Positions 1 to 13,738 of a DNA stretch of 64,000 nucleotides are shown here, piece by piece (within the stretch, counting starts at the first letter, position 1; the number at the start of each line of letters is the position of its first letter). A program made the translations under genes and the position numbers. The notes beneath the pieces are model-generated. The model was not told the DNA's origin, did no database searches, and worked only from the letters and a program-made list of their open reading frames with translations. The DNA lies in assembly GCF_001411555.2 (NCBI RefSeq), contig NC_049902.1:11599888-11663887 (forward strand). Reading direction: 5' to 3'. Origin of the DNA: Juglans regia (taxonomy: Eukaryota; Streptophyta; Magnoliopsida; Fagales; Juglandaceae).

Positions 1-197
1 AGAAATTTGCTAAAATTTATAGATCTCAAAATCGATGTGCGCACTTAGTGGCACAATGGGCAACTATCAATCATGTTTTTGGAAGCTTATCATGAGATAA
101 TATTCTTAGTTACTTTTTGTATATTGATAGTAGAATGATCCATCTTAAACTTTTGTAACCTTTTTATTTATAATATGCTTGATTAGAAAAAAAAAAA
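1..197 (+). mobile_element. LINE 3' end (RNase H tail plus poly-A)
   Basis: The first bases translate in frame 3 (from base 3) to an end-of-RNase-H stretch (IYRSQNRCAHLVAQWA) followed by stops. This matches the usual C-terminal 'H-R-x-N-R-x-A-H-x-L-A' motif of plant L1-type LINE RNase H domains. A short 3' untranslated stretch follows and ends in an A-run at 187-197, as expected for target-primed reverse transcription. The element enters from the left edge, so its 5' part is not visible. It is decayed and non-functional. Confidence 0.6.
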
Positions 198-529
198 TAA
201 TATATTGCAATCTGTGGGTCCCTTCTCTACTCCAACTTTAGATGGATTTCGATATTTCCTTACCAATGTTAATAACTAGATATACTTACTGAACACCAAC
301 TCAAAAACTTCTTTCAAGATGCTCTTAGTTTGCCCTTGTTGAAGCACAATTTAACTTCCAAGTTAAAACCCTACGTACGGAGTGGTAATGAAACTGAATG
401 AGATTTGTCTTCCATTTATGCTTATAAGGAAATCATTCATCACTTCATTTTGGAGAGACTGCTAGTGCTTCTGAGAAAATTTATCACTTCATTTTGAAGA
501 GATTGTGTACTTACAACTGCTTATTTTAT

Positions 530-676
530 GAGTAATGTTAGATACAAACACCAAATAGTCAAATTCCACGCAAACCTTTTCTAAAAATGTAAATCTCACT
601 AAAAAAAAAAAAAAGTTCTTTTACACCTTTTTAATGTGAGATCCATTATTTTACATCTCTTCGATATTACATGAGG
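530..676. mobile_element. Partial MITE, 'gagtaatg' family
   Basis: It begins with the same 'gagtaatgttagatac' terminus as the better copies at 1273-1451 and 6424-6595, and shares the internal 'ctcact ... tgtgagatcc' block. The right terminus is not clearly preserved, so the end coordinate is approximate. Confidence 0.3.
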
Positions 677-918
677 CTTCTTCTCTTGAGCAAAAACATA
701 ATATGATATGAGGCTTGCGATAAAATCTGCAGTTTGATTTTACTAATATCGAGGGTGAGCTTCTACAGTGATATTTACATATCAGTATTCGAGATTCATA
801 AATTATACAATGTGATTGTATTCAAATTTTAAACTGTTTAAAATTTAATAAAAATACAGTCTTATCAAAATGAATAATGAGCATGAATATGAAATTGTCA
901 TCTAAAAACTCAAAATGT

Positions 919-1059
919 ATGGTAAAACCGTAATTAGATAGAAAAGTTATATATGCTAAAATCGTAATTAATTAGGTTTTCGAAATATTTTTTAAACCTT
1001 ATAATTTATAGAAAGTTTAGTTTTACCATAACTTTTCTATCTAATTACGGTTTCACCAT
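919..1059. repeat. Inverted repeat, 32-bp arms
   Basis: The arm at 919-950 (atggtaaaaccgtaattaga...) is the reverse complement of 1028-1059 with a single mismatch by eye. The spacer is 77 nt. The arms would pair into a long hairpin. It may be the relic of a short inverted-repeat transposon, but no target duplication is evident. Confidence 0.7.
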
Positions 1060-1272
1060 AAACTTTTCATTATTGCATTTCAGCCCCTAAACTTTACTAA
1101 AACTTCAATTTATCCCCTATTTTTATTATTTTCCTCACAAATAATTTTCTTTAGATTTCTTACCTATCCTTATACTTATTTCCATTAGAAGTTAAATTAA
1201 ACACCTTAAAAGTTTTTAAAGATTTTTTAAATACTTTGTGAGCGAGATTTGTTTTTTTTATGTTTTTTAAAA

Positions 1273-1451
1273 GAGTAATGGTAGATACAGTCTTAAGATG
1301 TGTAAGTTTTATTCACTCATTTTGAAAAATATTGGAGTCTACAATTTAAAATAATTTTTTTCTCATATGAATCTCAGATTTAATTACTTTTTTTTTTTTT
1401 TAAAAAAATGTATGAAATTTATATATTTTAAAATTGTAAATATAATTTCTC
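1273..1451. mobile_element. MITE, 'gagtaatg' family
   Basis: The left end (gagtaatggtagatacagt) and the reverse complement of the right end (gagaaattatatttacaat) form imperfect terminal inverted repeats. The size (~179 bp) and internal 'ttactcac/ctcat' blocks match the copy at 6424-6595. No coding capacity. No convincing target duplication was seen. Confidence 0.5.
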
Positions 1452-1781
1452 TTTTAAGAATTTTAAGGGGTTTTTACATTTGTTGTCCGGAAATGAGAAC
1501 ATGGACTCAAAAATCATCTTCGACTTTGGAGGGGTTTTGGGTCGCCAAGCATAAATGATTGCTCATGGAACTACTAATGTTTGATAGGCAGGATATCAAT
1601 TAGTTAACTGTGTCTAAATACGAAATCTATATAAAAAATTAATTTTTTAATAATTGATCAAATTCTTTTTTTAAAAGAATTGCATGATATTTGCTCAGTA
1701 CACGACTGTAGCTAGTATTATTTATATATTTTTAAAGTTGCCTTTCAATTTTTTTATCATATTTTTTTTATTTGCCTCATT

Positions 1782-2211
1782 CCTTGTTTAGATACACAGA
1801 TGAGATGAGATGAGATATTTTAAATAATAATGAAATTTTTGAATTAAGATGAGATGAAATAATTTGTAAAAAAATGTATGTTTAGATAGTAACATGAGAT
1901 GAGATAATTTTTAATTTTTAGAATTTGAAAAAGGTGTGGGTACTACTGTTTTATAGAGTATTCGAATTGTGCACTGTTTATGTCAATTTTCACTATTTAT
2001 GTACTGTTCGTGCACTGTTCATATATTGTTTACGTCAATTTTGGCACTATTCATATCAATTTTTACTGTTTTATACTGTCTATTTATTATTTATTTAAAT
2101 GGATGTTTTTAAAACTTAAGAGATGAAATATTATGTTTAGATAACTAATATTATTGTACGGTATAACTCCAGATGAGATGTTTTTATCTATATTAGCTAA
2201 CCAAACCAGGC
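1782..2211. mobile_element. MITE with GATGAGAT repeats
   Basis: The left end reads ccttgtttagata followed by repeated 'gatgagat'. The right end reads 'agatgagatgtttttatc ... ctaaccaaaccaggc', giving an inverted relation (GTTTrGATA / TTTGGTTAGC with mirrored GATGAG/CTCATC). The interior is AT-rich with repeated 'actgtt(t/c)at' motifs. Non-coding, and of a type I associate with Fagales genomes (recollection, not a search). Confidence 0.5.
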
Positions 2212-2420
2212 TTAATTACCTAGAAGTTTTGGCATTTCTCTGGAGAAATAATGGATTTCTTTGGTAGCACATATAATTCTATTTGGAATAGATTTTATAA
2301 ATTCTTGTTTTTATAATATAATTATATCTAATTAATGCATTTAATATAATTATATCTAATTTATTTATTTAAATACCTAAATTATAAATAGATATATTTA
2401 AAGTGAACTTTTCTTATAGT

Positions 2421-2430
2421 TTATATAATA
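2421..2430 (+). promoter_or_regulatory. TATA-like box of the E2 gene
   Basis: The sequence ttatataata lies about 30 nt before the presumed start of the non-coding first exon and about 160 nt before its splice donor at 2589. The location fits a plant core promoter, but the transcription start is inferred only. Confidence 0.45.
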
Positions 2431-2449
2431 AAACAATTATTCAAGCGGC

Positions 2450-2588
2450 CTCTTTACATAAACCCATAAAAGCACGTCCGCTCAAAGCCCTAGGAATCCC
2501 AGACGAAAAGAAACGAAAAGAACTCTCAGACCCATCGTCGTGCTCTTAATCTGGTCCCCACTGAATCTGTAACCATTCATCAGTCCAG
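2450..2588 (+). other. Non-coding 5' exon of the E2 gene
   Basis: A GC-richer, CT-rich stretch ends at cag|gtacat, a good donor. The next acceptor is 'aaatctacag' at 3741-3750, seven bases before the ATG at 3758. This layout (short UTR exon, long leader intron, ATG just after the acceptor) is common in plant E2 and ubiquitin genes. The 5' boundary is an estimate. Confidence 0.55.
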
Positions 2589-3750
2589 GTACATTCCCTC
2601 TGTATTTACGATCTTCTCCATATTCTCTAGAAACAATGTTTTTCATTTGCTTGGTCGTGGATTCAGTGTTTAAGGTGCTGCTGGTTGATCAAAATCTAAC
2701 GTTCCTTTAGGATTTATACGTGTTCGTTGCCCTTTTCTTCTAGTTAAACGGTCACAGTCTAGTTGAAGGTTTAAAGGTTTACTTCTTGACCTTACGTGGT
2801 TTTTCTACAGATTGTTTTTACGGAATATGTTTGTTTTCTATTGAAATTTCCTTTTAATTATCGTTTTAAAATTATTTTGGTTTCTAGTTTTGAGAGATTA
2901 TTGTTTTCTACGAGCACGTAACAATTCTGAATTTGTATATATGTGATTGTGTTGAGGTATATATCTAGTTTGTTTTTAGAAAATATCTAATTTCATTTAA
3001 TTATTACAATTTTTTTAACTTTAAATAGAAAATAAAATAAACAATTCAATTTTTTCAAATTTCAAAATAAAAATAAAGAAATTTTATTTACAGTCCCTAC
3101 TTAGAGACTGTATGTGCAGACCTTTTATTAAATAGAAAAAATTATTATTTTAGGAGGGATAATTTTGTAATTTTAAAAAATTTTAAAGATAAAATTATCT
3201 AGACTTGTATTATAATCTCTAAATAAAGATTATACCTAATATTGTTCATAAAAATAATATTAAAAAATATATTTAAATAATATTTTATTTAATTTTAATT
3301 TTAATTTATTTTATTTGTCTCATCAACGTAAGCTAGATGTTACTTCTTTGCATGTGTAAAAAGCTTTTGTTTTTATATATAATCTAGTGCGTCGCGAAAT
3401 CCTAGGAAGTAATTTTGTCATTCTCTAGGTGACTGGTTGTGAACTTATTGCTCGGGTTCAACTGACGTCGAGTTTTTTGGTATTTTATTTTATTATTTTT
3501 TTTTTCTAATCGAGTTTTGGTCTTTATTCGATCCAAAGTTATGGGTCATTTCATTCAAGAATAACACATTGTCCAACAACTGTCGAGGTTTGTTTCACGC
3601 AGCATATATAATGTCCTTACGTACGATGCCTGCCAACGTGATTTTGCTGTTATTGAATGATGGAATTCCATTTCATTTTCTTTAAAATATTAATTTTGAC
3701 TAAAGATGTATAGGAGTGAGAACCACTTTTTTGTGTTCCAAAATCTACAG
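2589..3750 (+). other. 5'-UTR (leader) intron of the E2 gene
   Basis: A 1,162-nt T-rich, GT-AG intron (gtacat ... ctacag). Leader introns of this kind in plant ubiquitin-pathway genes often raise expression. Whether this one does cannot be told from sequence. No coding frame lies inside. Confidence 0.5.
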
Positions 3751-3757
3751 GTCTGTG

Positions 3758-5871
<2,114 letters not shown>

Positions 5872-6034
5872 TTTTCTTGAAATCAAGATGAATATATACA
5901 GTAATTTTGATTTGTCCATCTATTATCTTAATGAATCTTTATCCTTTTATATGAATACAAGGGTCTCTTAGAATTTGAGTTTTGTTTGTACATTCTTATT
6001 TCTGTTGTTGCATTCTTATAATCTGTTTTTGATT
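5872..6034 (+). other. 3' UTR region of the E2 gene
   Basis: T-rich sequence after the stop codon at 5869-5871, up to the start of the antisense LINE tail near 6035. No strong AATAAA is present. Near-matches such as 'aatgaatc' and 'cttataatc' could serve; the poly-A site is not determined. Confidence 0.35.
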
Positions 6035-7960
6035 GATAAACAAAGTTTTATTGATCATAAGACTAGGCAAAAGCCCAAGTATACAAAACGTATTGGAAAA
6101 TAATTTTCTAAGTTTATCCATTGATCCTTTCGATATTTGAAACTTCTTTCACTCATTTCCTTCCGAATACAACACCGTAGGCATATTAAGACCAGTTGTC
6201 ATATTGCTGCAATATGACAACTACCCTGAATACCTTTCCAAGAAGTTAGGAGATCGATCATCTTCTTGGCATCATCCAAGTTAGTCTCACCTGAGTAAAG
6301 AATTCATCCTAAAAGGTTATAGCAATCTCACAAGAAGTAGTAGATGATCGATGGTCCATGGACTCCGCACTCTTTTTGCATGACAATGCTAATCTATGAC
6401 AATGACTCAGCATTTCCTTAAACGAGTAATGTTAGATACAGTTATGAACTTTACAAGTGTCACACACTCCTTTAGAAAAAGAGTGAGATTCACTATTAAA
6501 AATTTGATTTTTTTTATGTGGATCCCATATTTACTCACTTTTTCAAAAGGAGTACGCGACGCTTGCACATTCTATGACTGCAAATATCATTTCTCTTTTT
6601 GGAGTGACATCAAGAAATCTTGTCTTCAACTCTCATACCCCTATACGAGTAGAGTATACTAGGTTATAGAACTCCGAAAATGTGTCAATTTTCCAATCTT
6701 GTGCATTTCTAAAGATTCTTAGATTCCATTGGAGAATACAATTGGATAGAACCAAGAGGTCCACAATCAAGGCTTCTTTCATTCTTACTATACTACATAA
6801 TTCTGGATAAGTTTTCTTGAGAGACCTATCACCACATCATATGTCATGCCAATATTTGATTTTGGATATGTGACCCACCTCGAAGTGAATATTTCTAAAA
6901 TATGTATCTCAACCTCTTTTTATGTAGTTCCAAAGCTCCACCTCATATGTCTCACTCACCTCATTTGAGCACCATCCTCTCCATACTTCACCCTAATTCA
7001 ATTTTATGAGGTTTCTCTGCAAGCCCCCCTGGTGGTATCTCCAAAACCATTTTTCTAACAAAAATTTATTAAAATTTTGCAAATTCCTGATACCAAATCC
7101 TCCTGAAATAGGAGAGCATATAGTGACCCATATTTATCCCCCATAAGAAATTCCGCTGTAGTTTCTCCATGCAATGAGCAACCTTGGTGGGGAGTGGGAA
7201 ATAATGATAGGAAGTAGGTCAGCAAGTTGGAAATAACACTTTTAATTAAAGTGACCCTGCCACTTTGGGATAACTAGATTATCTTCCAACTAGCCAATTT
7301 TCGCTCTATTTTCTCTAACAACATCCCAAATTGATTTCCATTTGATGGAGCACCAAAGGGTGGCCAAAACATTTCGACAAATAAAATATCTTGCATTCCA
7401 AAATGGAAGTCATACTTTCCACTTTAGGAACATCCCCCATTAGAACAACTCCTAATTTGACATAGTTCACTTTTAATTTCAAAACGGCTTCGAAGCATAG
7501 TAGAAGAACCCTCAAGGGTTGAATATGATCATTTCTAGCCAAACAAAACATTAGAGTGATTAGTGAACCTATATTTGTCTCCCCCACCAAGAATCCAAAA
7601 CAAAAACCGCCCTCCATGCGACTTGAAATCATCTTGCTAAAGGCTTCTATTACAAAACTAAATGGTAGTGGGTATAGAGAATTACCTTATCTCAAGCCTC
7701 GTGAGCTTTTAAAGAACCCCATTGGAGTGCAATTCACCAAGATAAAGAAGCAAATGGTTAAAATACAATGGTTGATCTAGGAACACCATTTCGTAACAAA
7801 AAGCTACATCCCTCAAGCAAATAAAGCAAGAATTTATAATTGACTCTGTCATAGGCCTTTTTCATATTGAATTTGATAAAGAAAGATGGAAAAGAGGATG
7901 ACTTTATGCAATTGTTCCATATTTATGCCATGGTCTATGACTATATACCATAACAATAAG
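6035..7960 (-). pseudogene. LINE (L1-type) reverse transcriptase remnant
   Basis: Read on the minus strand, the order is RT palm (KKAYDRV near 7868-7835), 'LSP'-like and FVIEAFSKMISS around 7620-7660, then LLCFEAVLKLKVN (7315-7632), KIERKLASWK and SGRVTLIKSV, and the RT-C-terminal zf-RVT zone with GGFGIRNLQNFNKF near 7110-7070 and LLEKWFWR near 7060. The 3' end (acttgggcttttgcc ... aataaaactttgttta) lies at about 6100-6035. Many stops and frameshifts; 5' truncated near 7960. It lies tail-to-tail with the E2 gene and is interrupted by a MITE at 6424-6595. Confidence 0.8.
6424..6595. mobile_element. MITE, 'gagtaatg' family, inside the LINE
   Basis: Left end gagtaatgttagatacagtt; reverse complement of the right end gagaaatgatatttgcagtc. 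That is about 14 of 20 matching, so these are true terminal inverted repeats. Internal 'agagtgagattcac ... gtggatccc' is shared with the copies near 530 and 1273. 172 bp, non-coding. Confidence 0.6.
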
Positions 7961-8038
7961 ACAAGAAGAAGAAAGGATTATGGCCTTTCCCCTCTTTCTT
8001 TCTAAGCAAGATACATTTATTGGATATTCAATCCAAGG

Positions 8039-8688
8039 TGTAAGGGGGTAAAATACACAAGGCCCAAAATGGCTTTCAAGACCTAGCCCATCAAAGGGGG
8101 GCCATCACTAAAAGACAAAATGAGTGAGAGAGAGAGGGGACAAGAAGGGACTCAGGGGTGAAGGTGTCTGGAAGCATGAATGTGTCAAGAGAAAGTGGGA
8201 AAGAGAGAGGGGGTCAGACACACAAAGCAGACATCCCTCTTCACCATCGTGGTGCAAGCATGAAGAGAGCCGAATAAAAGGGGCAGGGGTGCCTACGGAC
8301 TCTTCGACTTCTTCTGACTTTTGGGACTTCTTCTTTAACCTAAAAGTTCCAGAGAGAACATCTTCTCCAGCAAATAGATCTATAGCTCACATTGTACAGT
8401 GAGAAATAAGAGGCTATGAGAGACTGTAAATAAGCTTATTACAGTGGAATCTCCCCTCCCCAAACCCCTGTAGACGTAAGCCTAATGCCGAACCATGAAA
8501 GTCTATGTGTTCATCTCTTCTTATTTTCTCTGCATTTAAATACTATTCATTGTCATGGATGTACGCACTGACACCATACAACCATACTAGACCATTGCCA
8601 GGGGCTCCACACCACCGATTGAGGCCCAGTTCGGAAGACTTGAGCTGCTAGAACCTGTCTCAAAGGCGTGTGAAACACGACGTTAACG
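8039..8688 (+). repeat. 5' LTR of the non-coding LTR element
   Basis: Begins tgtaagggggtaaaatacac and ends near gaaacacgacgttaac just before the primer-binding box. A promoter-like 'aataaaagggg' lies at about 8273-8283. Similarity to 12736-13337 is clear by eye across most of its length, with the right copy missing about 50 bp. Confidence 0.7.
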
Positions 8689-8689
8689 G

Positions 8690-8706
8690 TGGTGCTGTTT
8701 GTGGGA
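8690..8706 (+). other. Primer-binding site-like sequence
   Basis: tggtgctgtttgtggga follows the 5' LTR directly. It is a decayed match to TGGCGCCGTCTGTGGGA, the tRNA-Asp-type site found in many plant Ty3-related elements (family knowledge). Confidence 0.5.
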
Positions 8707-8759
8707 TTGTTATAGATCTTGTACTTCGTATGCCTGCGACAACCTATTTCGGATAGCTA

Positions 8760-8920
8760 AGAAGAGACAGAGGAAGTCTTGGAGGCAAGGCTGAAAACCA
8801 TGGAGGAATGAGTGACGAAGCTAACAGACGAGGTGTAAACGCTTCGCAAATAAAATAAGGAGCTCAGAAAGCCTCAATGAGTGCAGGACAAGAAAGCATA
8901 GCCCAACGATAATGAGCATA
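8760..8920 (+). pseudogene. gag-like coiled-coil remnant
   Basis: One frame gives EEVLEARLKTMEE, VTKLTDEV and NKELRKPQ with intervening stop codons, a charged heptad-like pattern typical of the N-terminal part of plant Ty3-type gag. No capsid or zinc-knuckle region follows, so function is lost. Confidence 0.4.
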
Positions 8921-10219
8921 GGAAAAACAGTGTAAAAACGTGGGATCGAGATTTTTTTGCACTGGAAGTGGAAGAAGGTGGCCGCCGATGTAATCTGCCT
9001 GCCCGTTGGTGGTCACCGACCACCACGGTAGGCTGATGGTGGCCCACGACTGCGAACCAAGACTCTTGGCGTGCTCACAGAATCACACTGCGAACTACTT
9101 GGACTCATCGACAACCACCCCATGAGCCATCGGTGTCATCTGAGCCTCCTCGGAGACGACCCACGAGCATTGCCCGATGACGGAGACCTTGCCGCATGAG
9201 GCATGACCATGTGCACAGGGCTGGATGACTATGTGAACGGGGTTGCATGACCACGTGCACAGGACTGCACGTGGCAGAGATCTCCTCGACCCAGTCCTGT
9301 CACTGCACGACAAAGCCACCAGAGTTGTCTGCCCCTTAGGTGTGGTTCCCGACCACCTCAGCAATGGACGGTAACAGTGGGCCATGCGCAATACACTAAG
9401 CATGCCTTAAAGCACATGGCAGGCTCACGACATTTGCCGTGAGCCCCATGTCCTTGCTGGCGGTCACCACCTGAATTGCCGACATCTTCTGCCACCCTCG
9501 AGGTAGTCCTTAACCACCACAGTGGGCAGAGGTGGCCCACGACCACGTTGGCCCCATGCGCGAAACTGCTCATGGATGGTATTCTTGTCGGCCATGTATT
9601 GCAGCCAAGCACTCCACTGCCTCCTCGCCCATCGCCATGCAGCAGCAGGCAGGACTCAACGACCTCCTCTCCTCGGCCATGTGCACCACGGCCAGTGGAT
9701 GTTCTCCTTGACCATGTGCATCACGGAGAGCGGCCACGTATATTGGACTCCACGGTAGTGCGTTTGTCGCCAACAACTCATCGGCCAAAGACGTCCAGAT
9801 GCCACAGCTAGAGCACTTGTCACCAACAACTCGTCAACTGCCTACTCCTCATCTGCTCGGACTAATCTCATCTATACGGGTTGCCAAAAAAAAAAAGAAG
9901 AGAAGAAGAGAGAAATGACAAATAGCAATAAGGAGCAGGGACGTAGAGCAGCGGACAATTTCGGTCAAACAGCGGGCGGACAGTAGCGGGCAAAAAAAAA
10001 GGGAGGGGGAAATGGAACTAGAAATAAAAATGAGGAGCAATGAAGAGAAGAAATGACGAAACAATTGCGGGCAATTCTGGTCAAGCAGCAGGCAAACAAC
10101 AATGGGCAAAAATCAGTTGTAGCAGCTAAATACTCCGGTTTATCTCCTTCACAATTTATGTGGATTTTATTTTCACTAACATGATTGGTCCCTGTAGCAA
10201 CTTACCTCCCCGCTGGATA
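8921..10219. other. Non-coding GC-rich interior of the LTR element
   Basis: Contains repeated 'ccac.a.ggccatg' and 'catgtgca' words (9160-9780) and two related blocks with 'agcgggcggacagtagcgggc' and 'agcaggcaaacaacaatgggc' near 9950-10110. The open frames on both strands here (up to 111 codons) overlap each other in GC-rich repeat and look accidental. Confidence 0.5.
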
Positions 10220-11560
10220 ACAAATGGAAATGTAGGCTTAAACGTTGCCTTATCCCTTCTGCAGTGGAGTGCGGGTCAGCCTTTGGCTACCTGAAGGCGG
10301 AATCTCCACCAACAGAATCTACATCAGCAAAATCTACATCAGCGAAATCTCCATCAGTAACTTACATCCCTGTGAGGCAAAAATGGAAAGGCAAGTCTCA
10401 AAGGTTGCCTTATCCCTCTCATAGAGGAGTGCGGGTCGGCCCTTGGCCACCCGAAGACAGAATCTCTACCAACAAACTCTACATCAGCAAGATCTCCATC
10501 AACAACTTACCTCCCAGTGAAGCAAAAAGGAAAAGGTAGGCCTAAAATGTTGCCTTATCCCTTTAGTAGAGGAGTGCGGGTCGGTCCTTGGCCACCTGAA
10601 GACAAAAATTTACCTTCCTTGTTAAGTGTCAATAGGCGAGAACGGGTCTAGTAACAGACTGTCCGAACGAGTTACCCCCCTGCGGGATACCATAAGGAAA
10701 TGTAGGCCTAAAGGTTGCCTTGTCCCTCCCGCAACGGAGAGCAGGAACAACCCCACGGCTCCTCGAATGAATTACCCCGTCCTTCGCTACGACAAAGTGT
10801 GGTATCAACAGCAGCCTGATCCAAACCTACCATTCCCTATGATGTTAACGAGCGGGAGCGGGTCCACAACAAACTGCTAGAACAACCTCCCCACGAAGGA
10901 TGATAGGTGAGTGGGCGGCTTAACGTCCTCGTCCGGGAGAGCGGGACTAACCTCCATGGTAACCCAAATAGCTTACCCCTACCCCCATCAAGGCGAATGA
11001 GCGGATCAGCCACATCGCTGTCTGAATTACCTCCCTGCTGGTCAATAGAGGGAAATGTAGGCCTAAATGTTGCTTTATCCTTTCTACGATAGAGTGCGGG
11101 TTAGTCTTCAACTATCTGAAGGAAAAAGCTCTTACCTTCCTTATAAACGTCAACGGGCGGAAGCGGGTTTAGTAACAGCCTCGAACGACTTACCCTGGTC
11201 CTTGCTGTGACGAAATGTGGGATCAACGCCAGCCTGACCTAAACTTACCCTTTCCTACGGTGTCAACGGCGTGAGCGGGTCCAAAACAGACTACCCAAAC
11301 AACATACCAACCGCGGGGAACAAAGGGATGAGATGAGCCAAAAGTCGTATTGTTCCTCTCGCGAAGGAGAGCAGGTTTAGCCCCGAGGTTGCCCGAATAC
11401 TTACCCCGACCCCCACTATGGCGAAGGAGCAAACCAGCCACATCGCTGTAGTAATTACCTCTCCGAGGGAGAAATAGGCAGTTTGGCACGAGGCATTCCG
11501 ACCTCTCCCTGAAGGAGAGCGGGCCGAGTCTATGGACCGCTTGAATAATGAAGAGAAGAC
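10220..11560. repeat. Degenerate tandem and higher-order repeats
   Basis: A module 'gaaatgtaggcctaaa.gttgccttatccct...gagtgcgggtc' recurs near 10224, 10380, 10524, 10690, 11044, 11320 and 11463, roughly every 145-190 bp in the first part. A larger unit recurs too: 'gggtctagtaacag' near 10640 and 'gggtttagtaacag' near 11165, and the 'gtggtatcaac.gcagcctga' block near 10800 and 11215. Divergence between units is high. Non-coding. Confidence 0.65.
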
Positions 11561-11576
11561 ACGGACATCACCAACG

Positions 11577-11653
11577 AAATCTCCATCAACGACATCTCCA
11601 CCAACGAAAACTCCATCAACAAAATCTCCACCAACGGAATCTCCAGCAACAGA
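11577..11653. repeat. 15-bp tandem repeat (about five units)
   Basis: Units of the form gaaatctccatcaac repeat about five times with small changes. Related units occur at about 10298-10355, inside the larger repeats upstream. Confidence 0.7.
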
Positions 11654-12375
11654 ACGTCATCTCTAACAACAAAATGCAAAACTGATAGCACTTCAAACCC
11701 TCACCACACCCTGGCAGGACAACTTAGGTTTGCGAATTTCGCACTTGTGATTAGAAAATATTTGCGTGAACAGGTTTTATTTTTGCAGCATCTTCTACTG
11801 ACTTTCTCGTGAGGGTCATCAGGCGGGTCTAGCCTTAAGGCGGCCAGGCCTGCCTCACAGCGAAGAGCCAATCCAATTTTTTAACTGCCCAACATTACTT
11901 TTGGGAAAGCATCTTCACCAGCAGACGCCGGGTGTTCACGCTCGTGACATAACCATAACCAGCAGGTTACCTTCGGGAATGAATCTTTGGAGTTAACGTG
12001 CCTCTGAGCTCCACAACGACTTGAAGTGGACCCAGAGGGTCGACGAGCTCCCTGACCACTTCACACGGGTTATAACAAACATACTCTAACACTAACCGCA
12101 ATTCACATTAGAAAAGGAAAAGTCACCAACGTCATCGAAAACAAAGACACCGGAAGTCTTTCGACAAGACTTAGGGTGAGTCTAGTCTTACAAACTGCTT
12201 GCCCATTTTTACCATTTTTTATAAAAGTCAGTAGGTTGGAAAGGTTAGGGACTGCCCGACCTCCCAGGTGCTCAAATAGGCAAGAAAGGTCAAGGACCGC
12301 CTAGCCTCCCAGGCGTTCGAATAGGCGGGCAAGTTGCTTGACTGCCTGACCAACTTTCGTACGCATCTTATGCTG

Positions 12376-12580
12376 TCGAGCCTACCCCCCCGCTTATCTA
12401 GCCGATTTACGAGCTCGCACCCTACGTGTTTCACACTGTCGAGCCCATCTCCCTCCATAGCCGAGCTACATGCTCGCATCCTATGAGGTCGAGCCTACCT
12501 CCCCCTTATCTCGCCAAGACGGGCTTTACACTCGCACTCCACGTGGTCGAGCCTATCTCCTGCCTAATCCCACGCTCATA
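12376..12580. repeat. Degenerate 50-63-bp repeats
   Basis: The motif tcgagcc(t/c)a(t/c)ctcc starts units at about 12376, 12439, 12489 and 12547, each with 'gctcgca' or 'actcgca' downstream. Lies just upstream of the 3' LTR. Confidence 0.55.
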
Positions 12581-12735
12581 AATCTTTGCTGCTTAATGCA
12601 AGAGGAACTAATGACCAGGGCCAGCTCCCATAATTTATTTCTCTATGAATGGAGGTGGATTAGGTCAATTACATGTTTTACCTTTGAATATTCTCAAGGC
12701 CTTCTTACATTGTCCTTAAGAATCGCGAGCAACTA

Positions 12736-13337
12736 TGAGGGGAGTAAAATACACCAGACCCAAAATGGCTTTCAAGACCTGGCCCATAAAAGGAGGCCAT
12801 CACTAGAAGACAAAATGAGTGAGAGGGAGAGGGGAAAAGAATGGACTAAGGGGTGAGGGTGTAAGGAGACATGGAGGTATCAAAAGAAAGTGGGAAATTG
12901 AGAGGGGGTCAGACACGCAAAGCAAACATCACTCATCACCACTGAGGTGCATGCGTGAAGAGGGTCAGATAAAAGGGGCAGGGTGCCTACGACTTTAGGG
13001 ACTTCTTCTGGGTTGGGACTTTAGACTCTTCAGCTTCTTCCGACTTTTGGGACTTCTTTTTCAACCTGAAAGCTCCAGAAAGAACATATTCTCCAGCAAA
13101 TAGATCTACAACTCAAATTGTAGAGTGATAAATGAGAGGCTATGAGAGACTGTAAATCTGTGTGTTCAAATCTTCTTATTTTGTCTGCATTTAAATACTG
13201 TTCGTCGCCAAGGATGTACGCATTTGCACCGTACAGCCGCATCGGACTAGTACTGGGGGCTCCACACATAGCCAATCGAGGCTCAGTTTGCAAAATCTGA
13301 ACTACTGGAACCTGATCCAAAAATGTGCAAAATAACA
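12736..13337 (+). repeat. 3' LTR of the non-coding LTR element
   Basis: Begins tgaggggagtaaaatacacc and ends near gcaaaataaca. Aligns by eye with 8039-8688, with indels near 'ttctgggttgggact'. Several percent divergence implies an old insertion. Confidence 0.7.
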
Positions 13338-13672
13338 AGAAATGAATGGAGTAGATGGGGACCCTTAAAATTATCCAAAAACAACCAGAATATAATACAA
13401 GGTAAATAAATTAAATAATCCTACATGTACGTACAAATTAGGCATTGTTCTTCACGTGCAGACAAGGCTAATGTAAAATAATAAACTTCCACATTGAACA
13501 TGTAATACCTAGTAAATTAATCACTAAATTAATAAATACAAGTTATGAAATAAGTGCCCTAATTAAAATTTAGATCTACATCTTAAAAAAATTATTTCGA
13601 AATTAATAAAATATATAGATATATAATAATATATCCAGTTACACTATAAATTTTAATTGCTGAAATTTAGTG

Positions 13673-13738
<66 letters not shown>

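Larger units (their letters stand above)
200..1780. other. AT-rich intergenic stretch without a gene
   Basis: No open frame with codon structure is visible. The stretch holds a partial MITE near 530-680, an inverted repeat at 919-1059 and a MITE at 1273-1451, described separately. The 63-codon open frame at 1367-1558 lies mostly over the MITE and homopolymer runs and is not supported as a gene. Confidence 0.6.
8039..13337 (+). mobile_element. LTR retrotransposon, largely non-coding (LARD-like)
   Basis: Two direct repeats (8039-8688 and 12736-13337) share long stretches such as 'ccaaaatggctttcaagacc' and 'gagcc..ataaaaggggcagg', and flank 4 kb of interior. Just after the left repeat lies a tggtgctgtttgtggga box, close to the common plant primer-binding form TGGCGCCGTCTGTGGGA. 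The interior has one decayed coiled-coil gag-like stretch near 8760-8920 and then only low-complexity and repeated sequence; I see no protease, RT, RNase H or integrase. It therefore looks non-autonomous, mobilised by a relative. The flanks caagg / agaaa do not match, so the exact ends are uncertain. Confidence 0.7.

Noticed and set aside
9095..9811. Several overlapping open frames in GC-rich DNA
   Set aside because: They overlap on both strands within repeated sequence of a non-coding LTR element; high GC lowers stop frequency and explains them.
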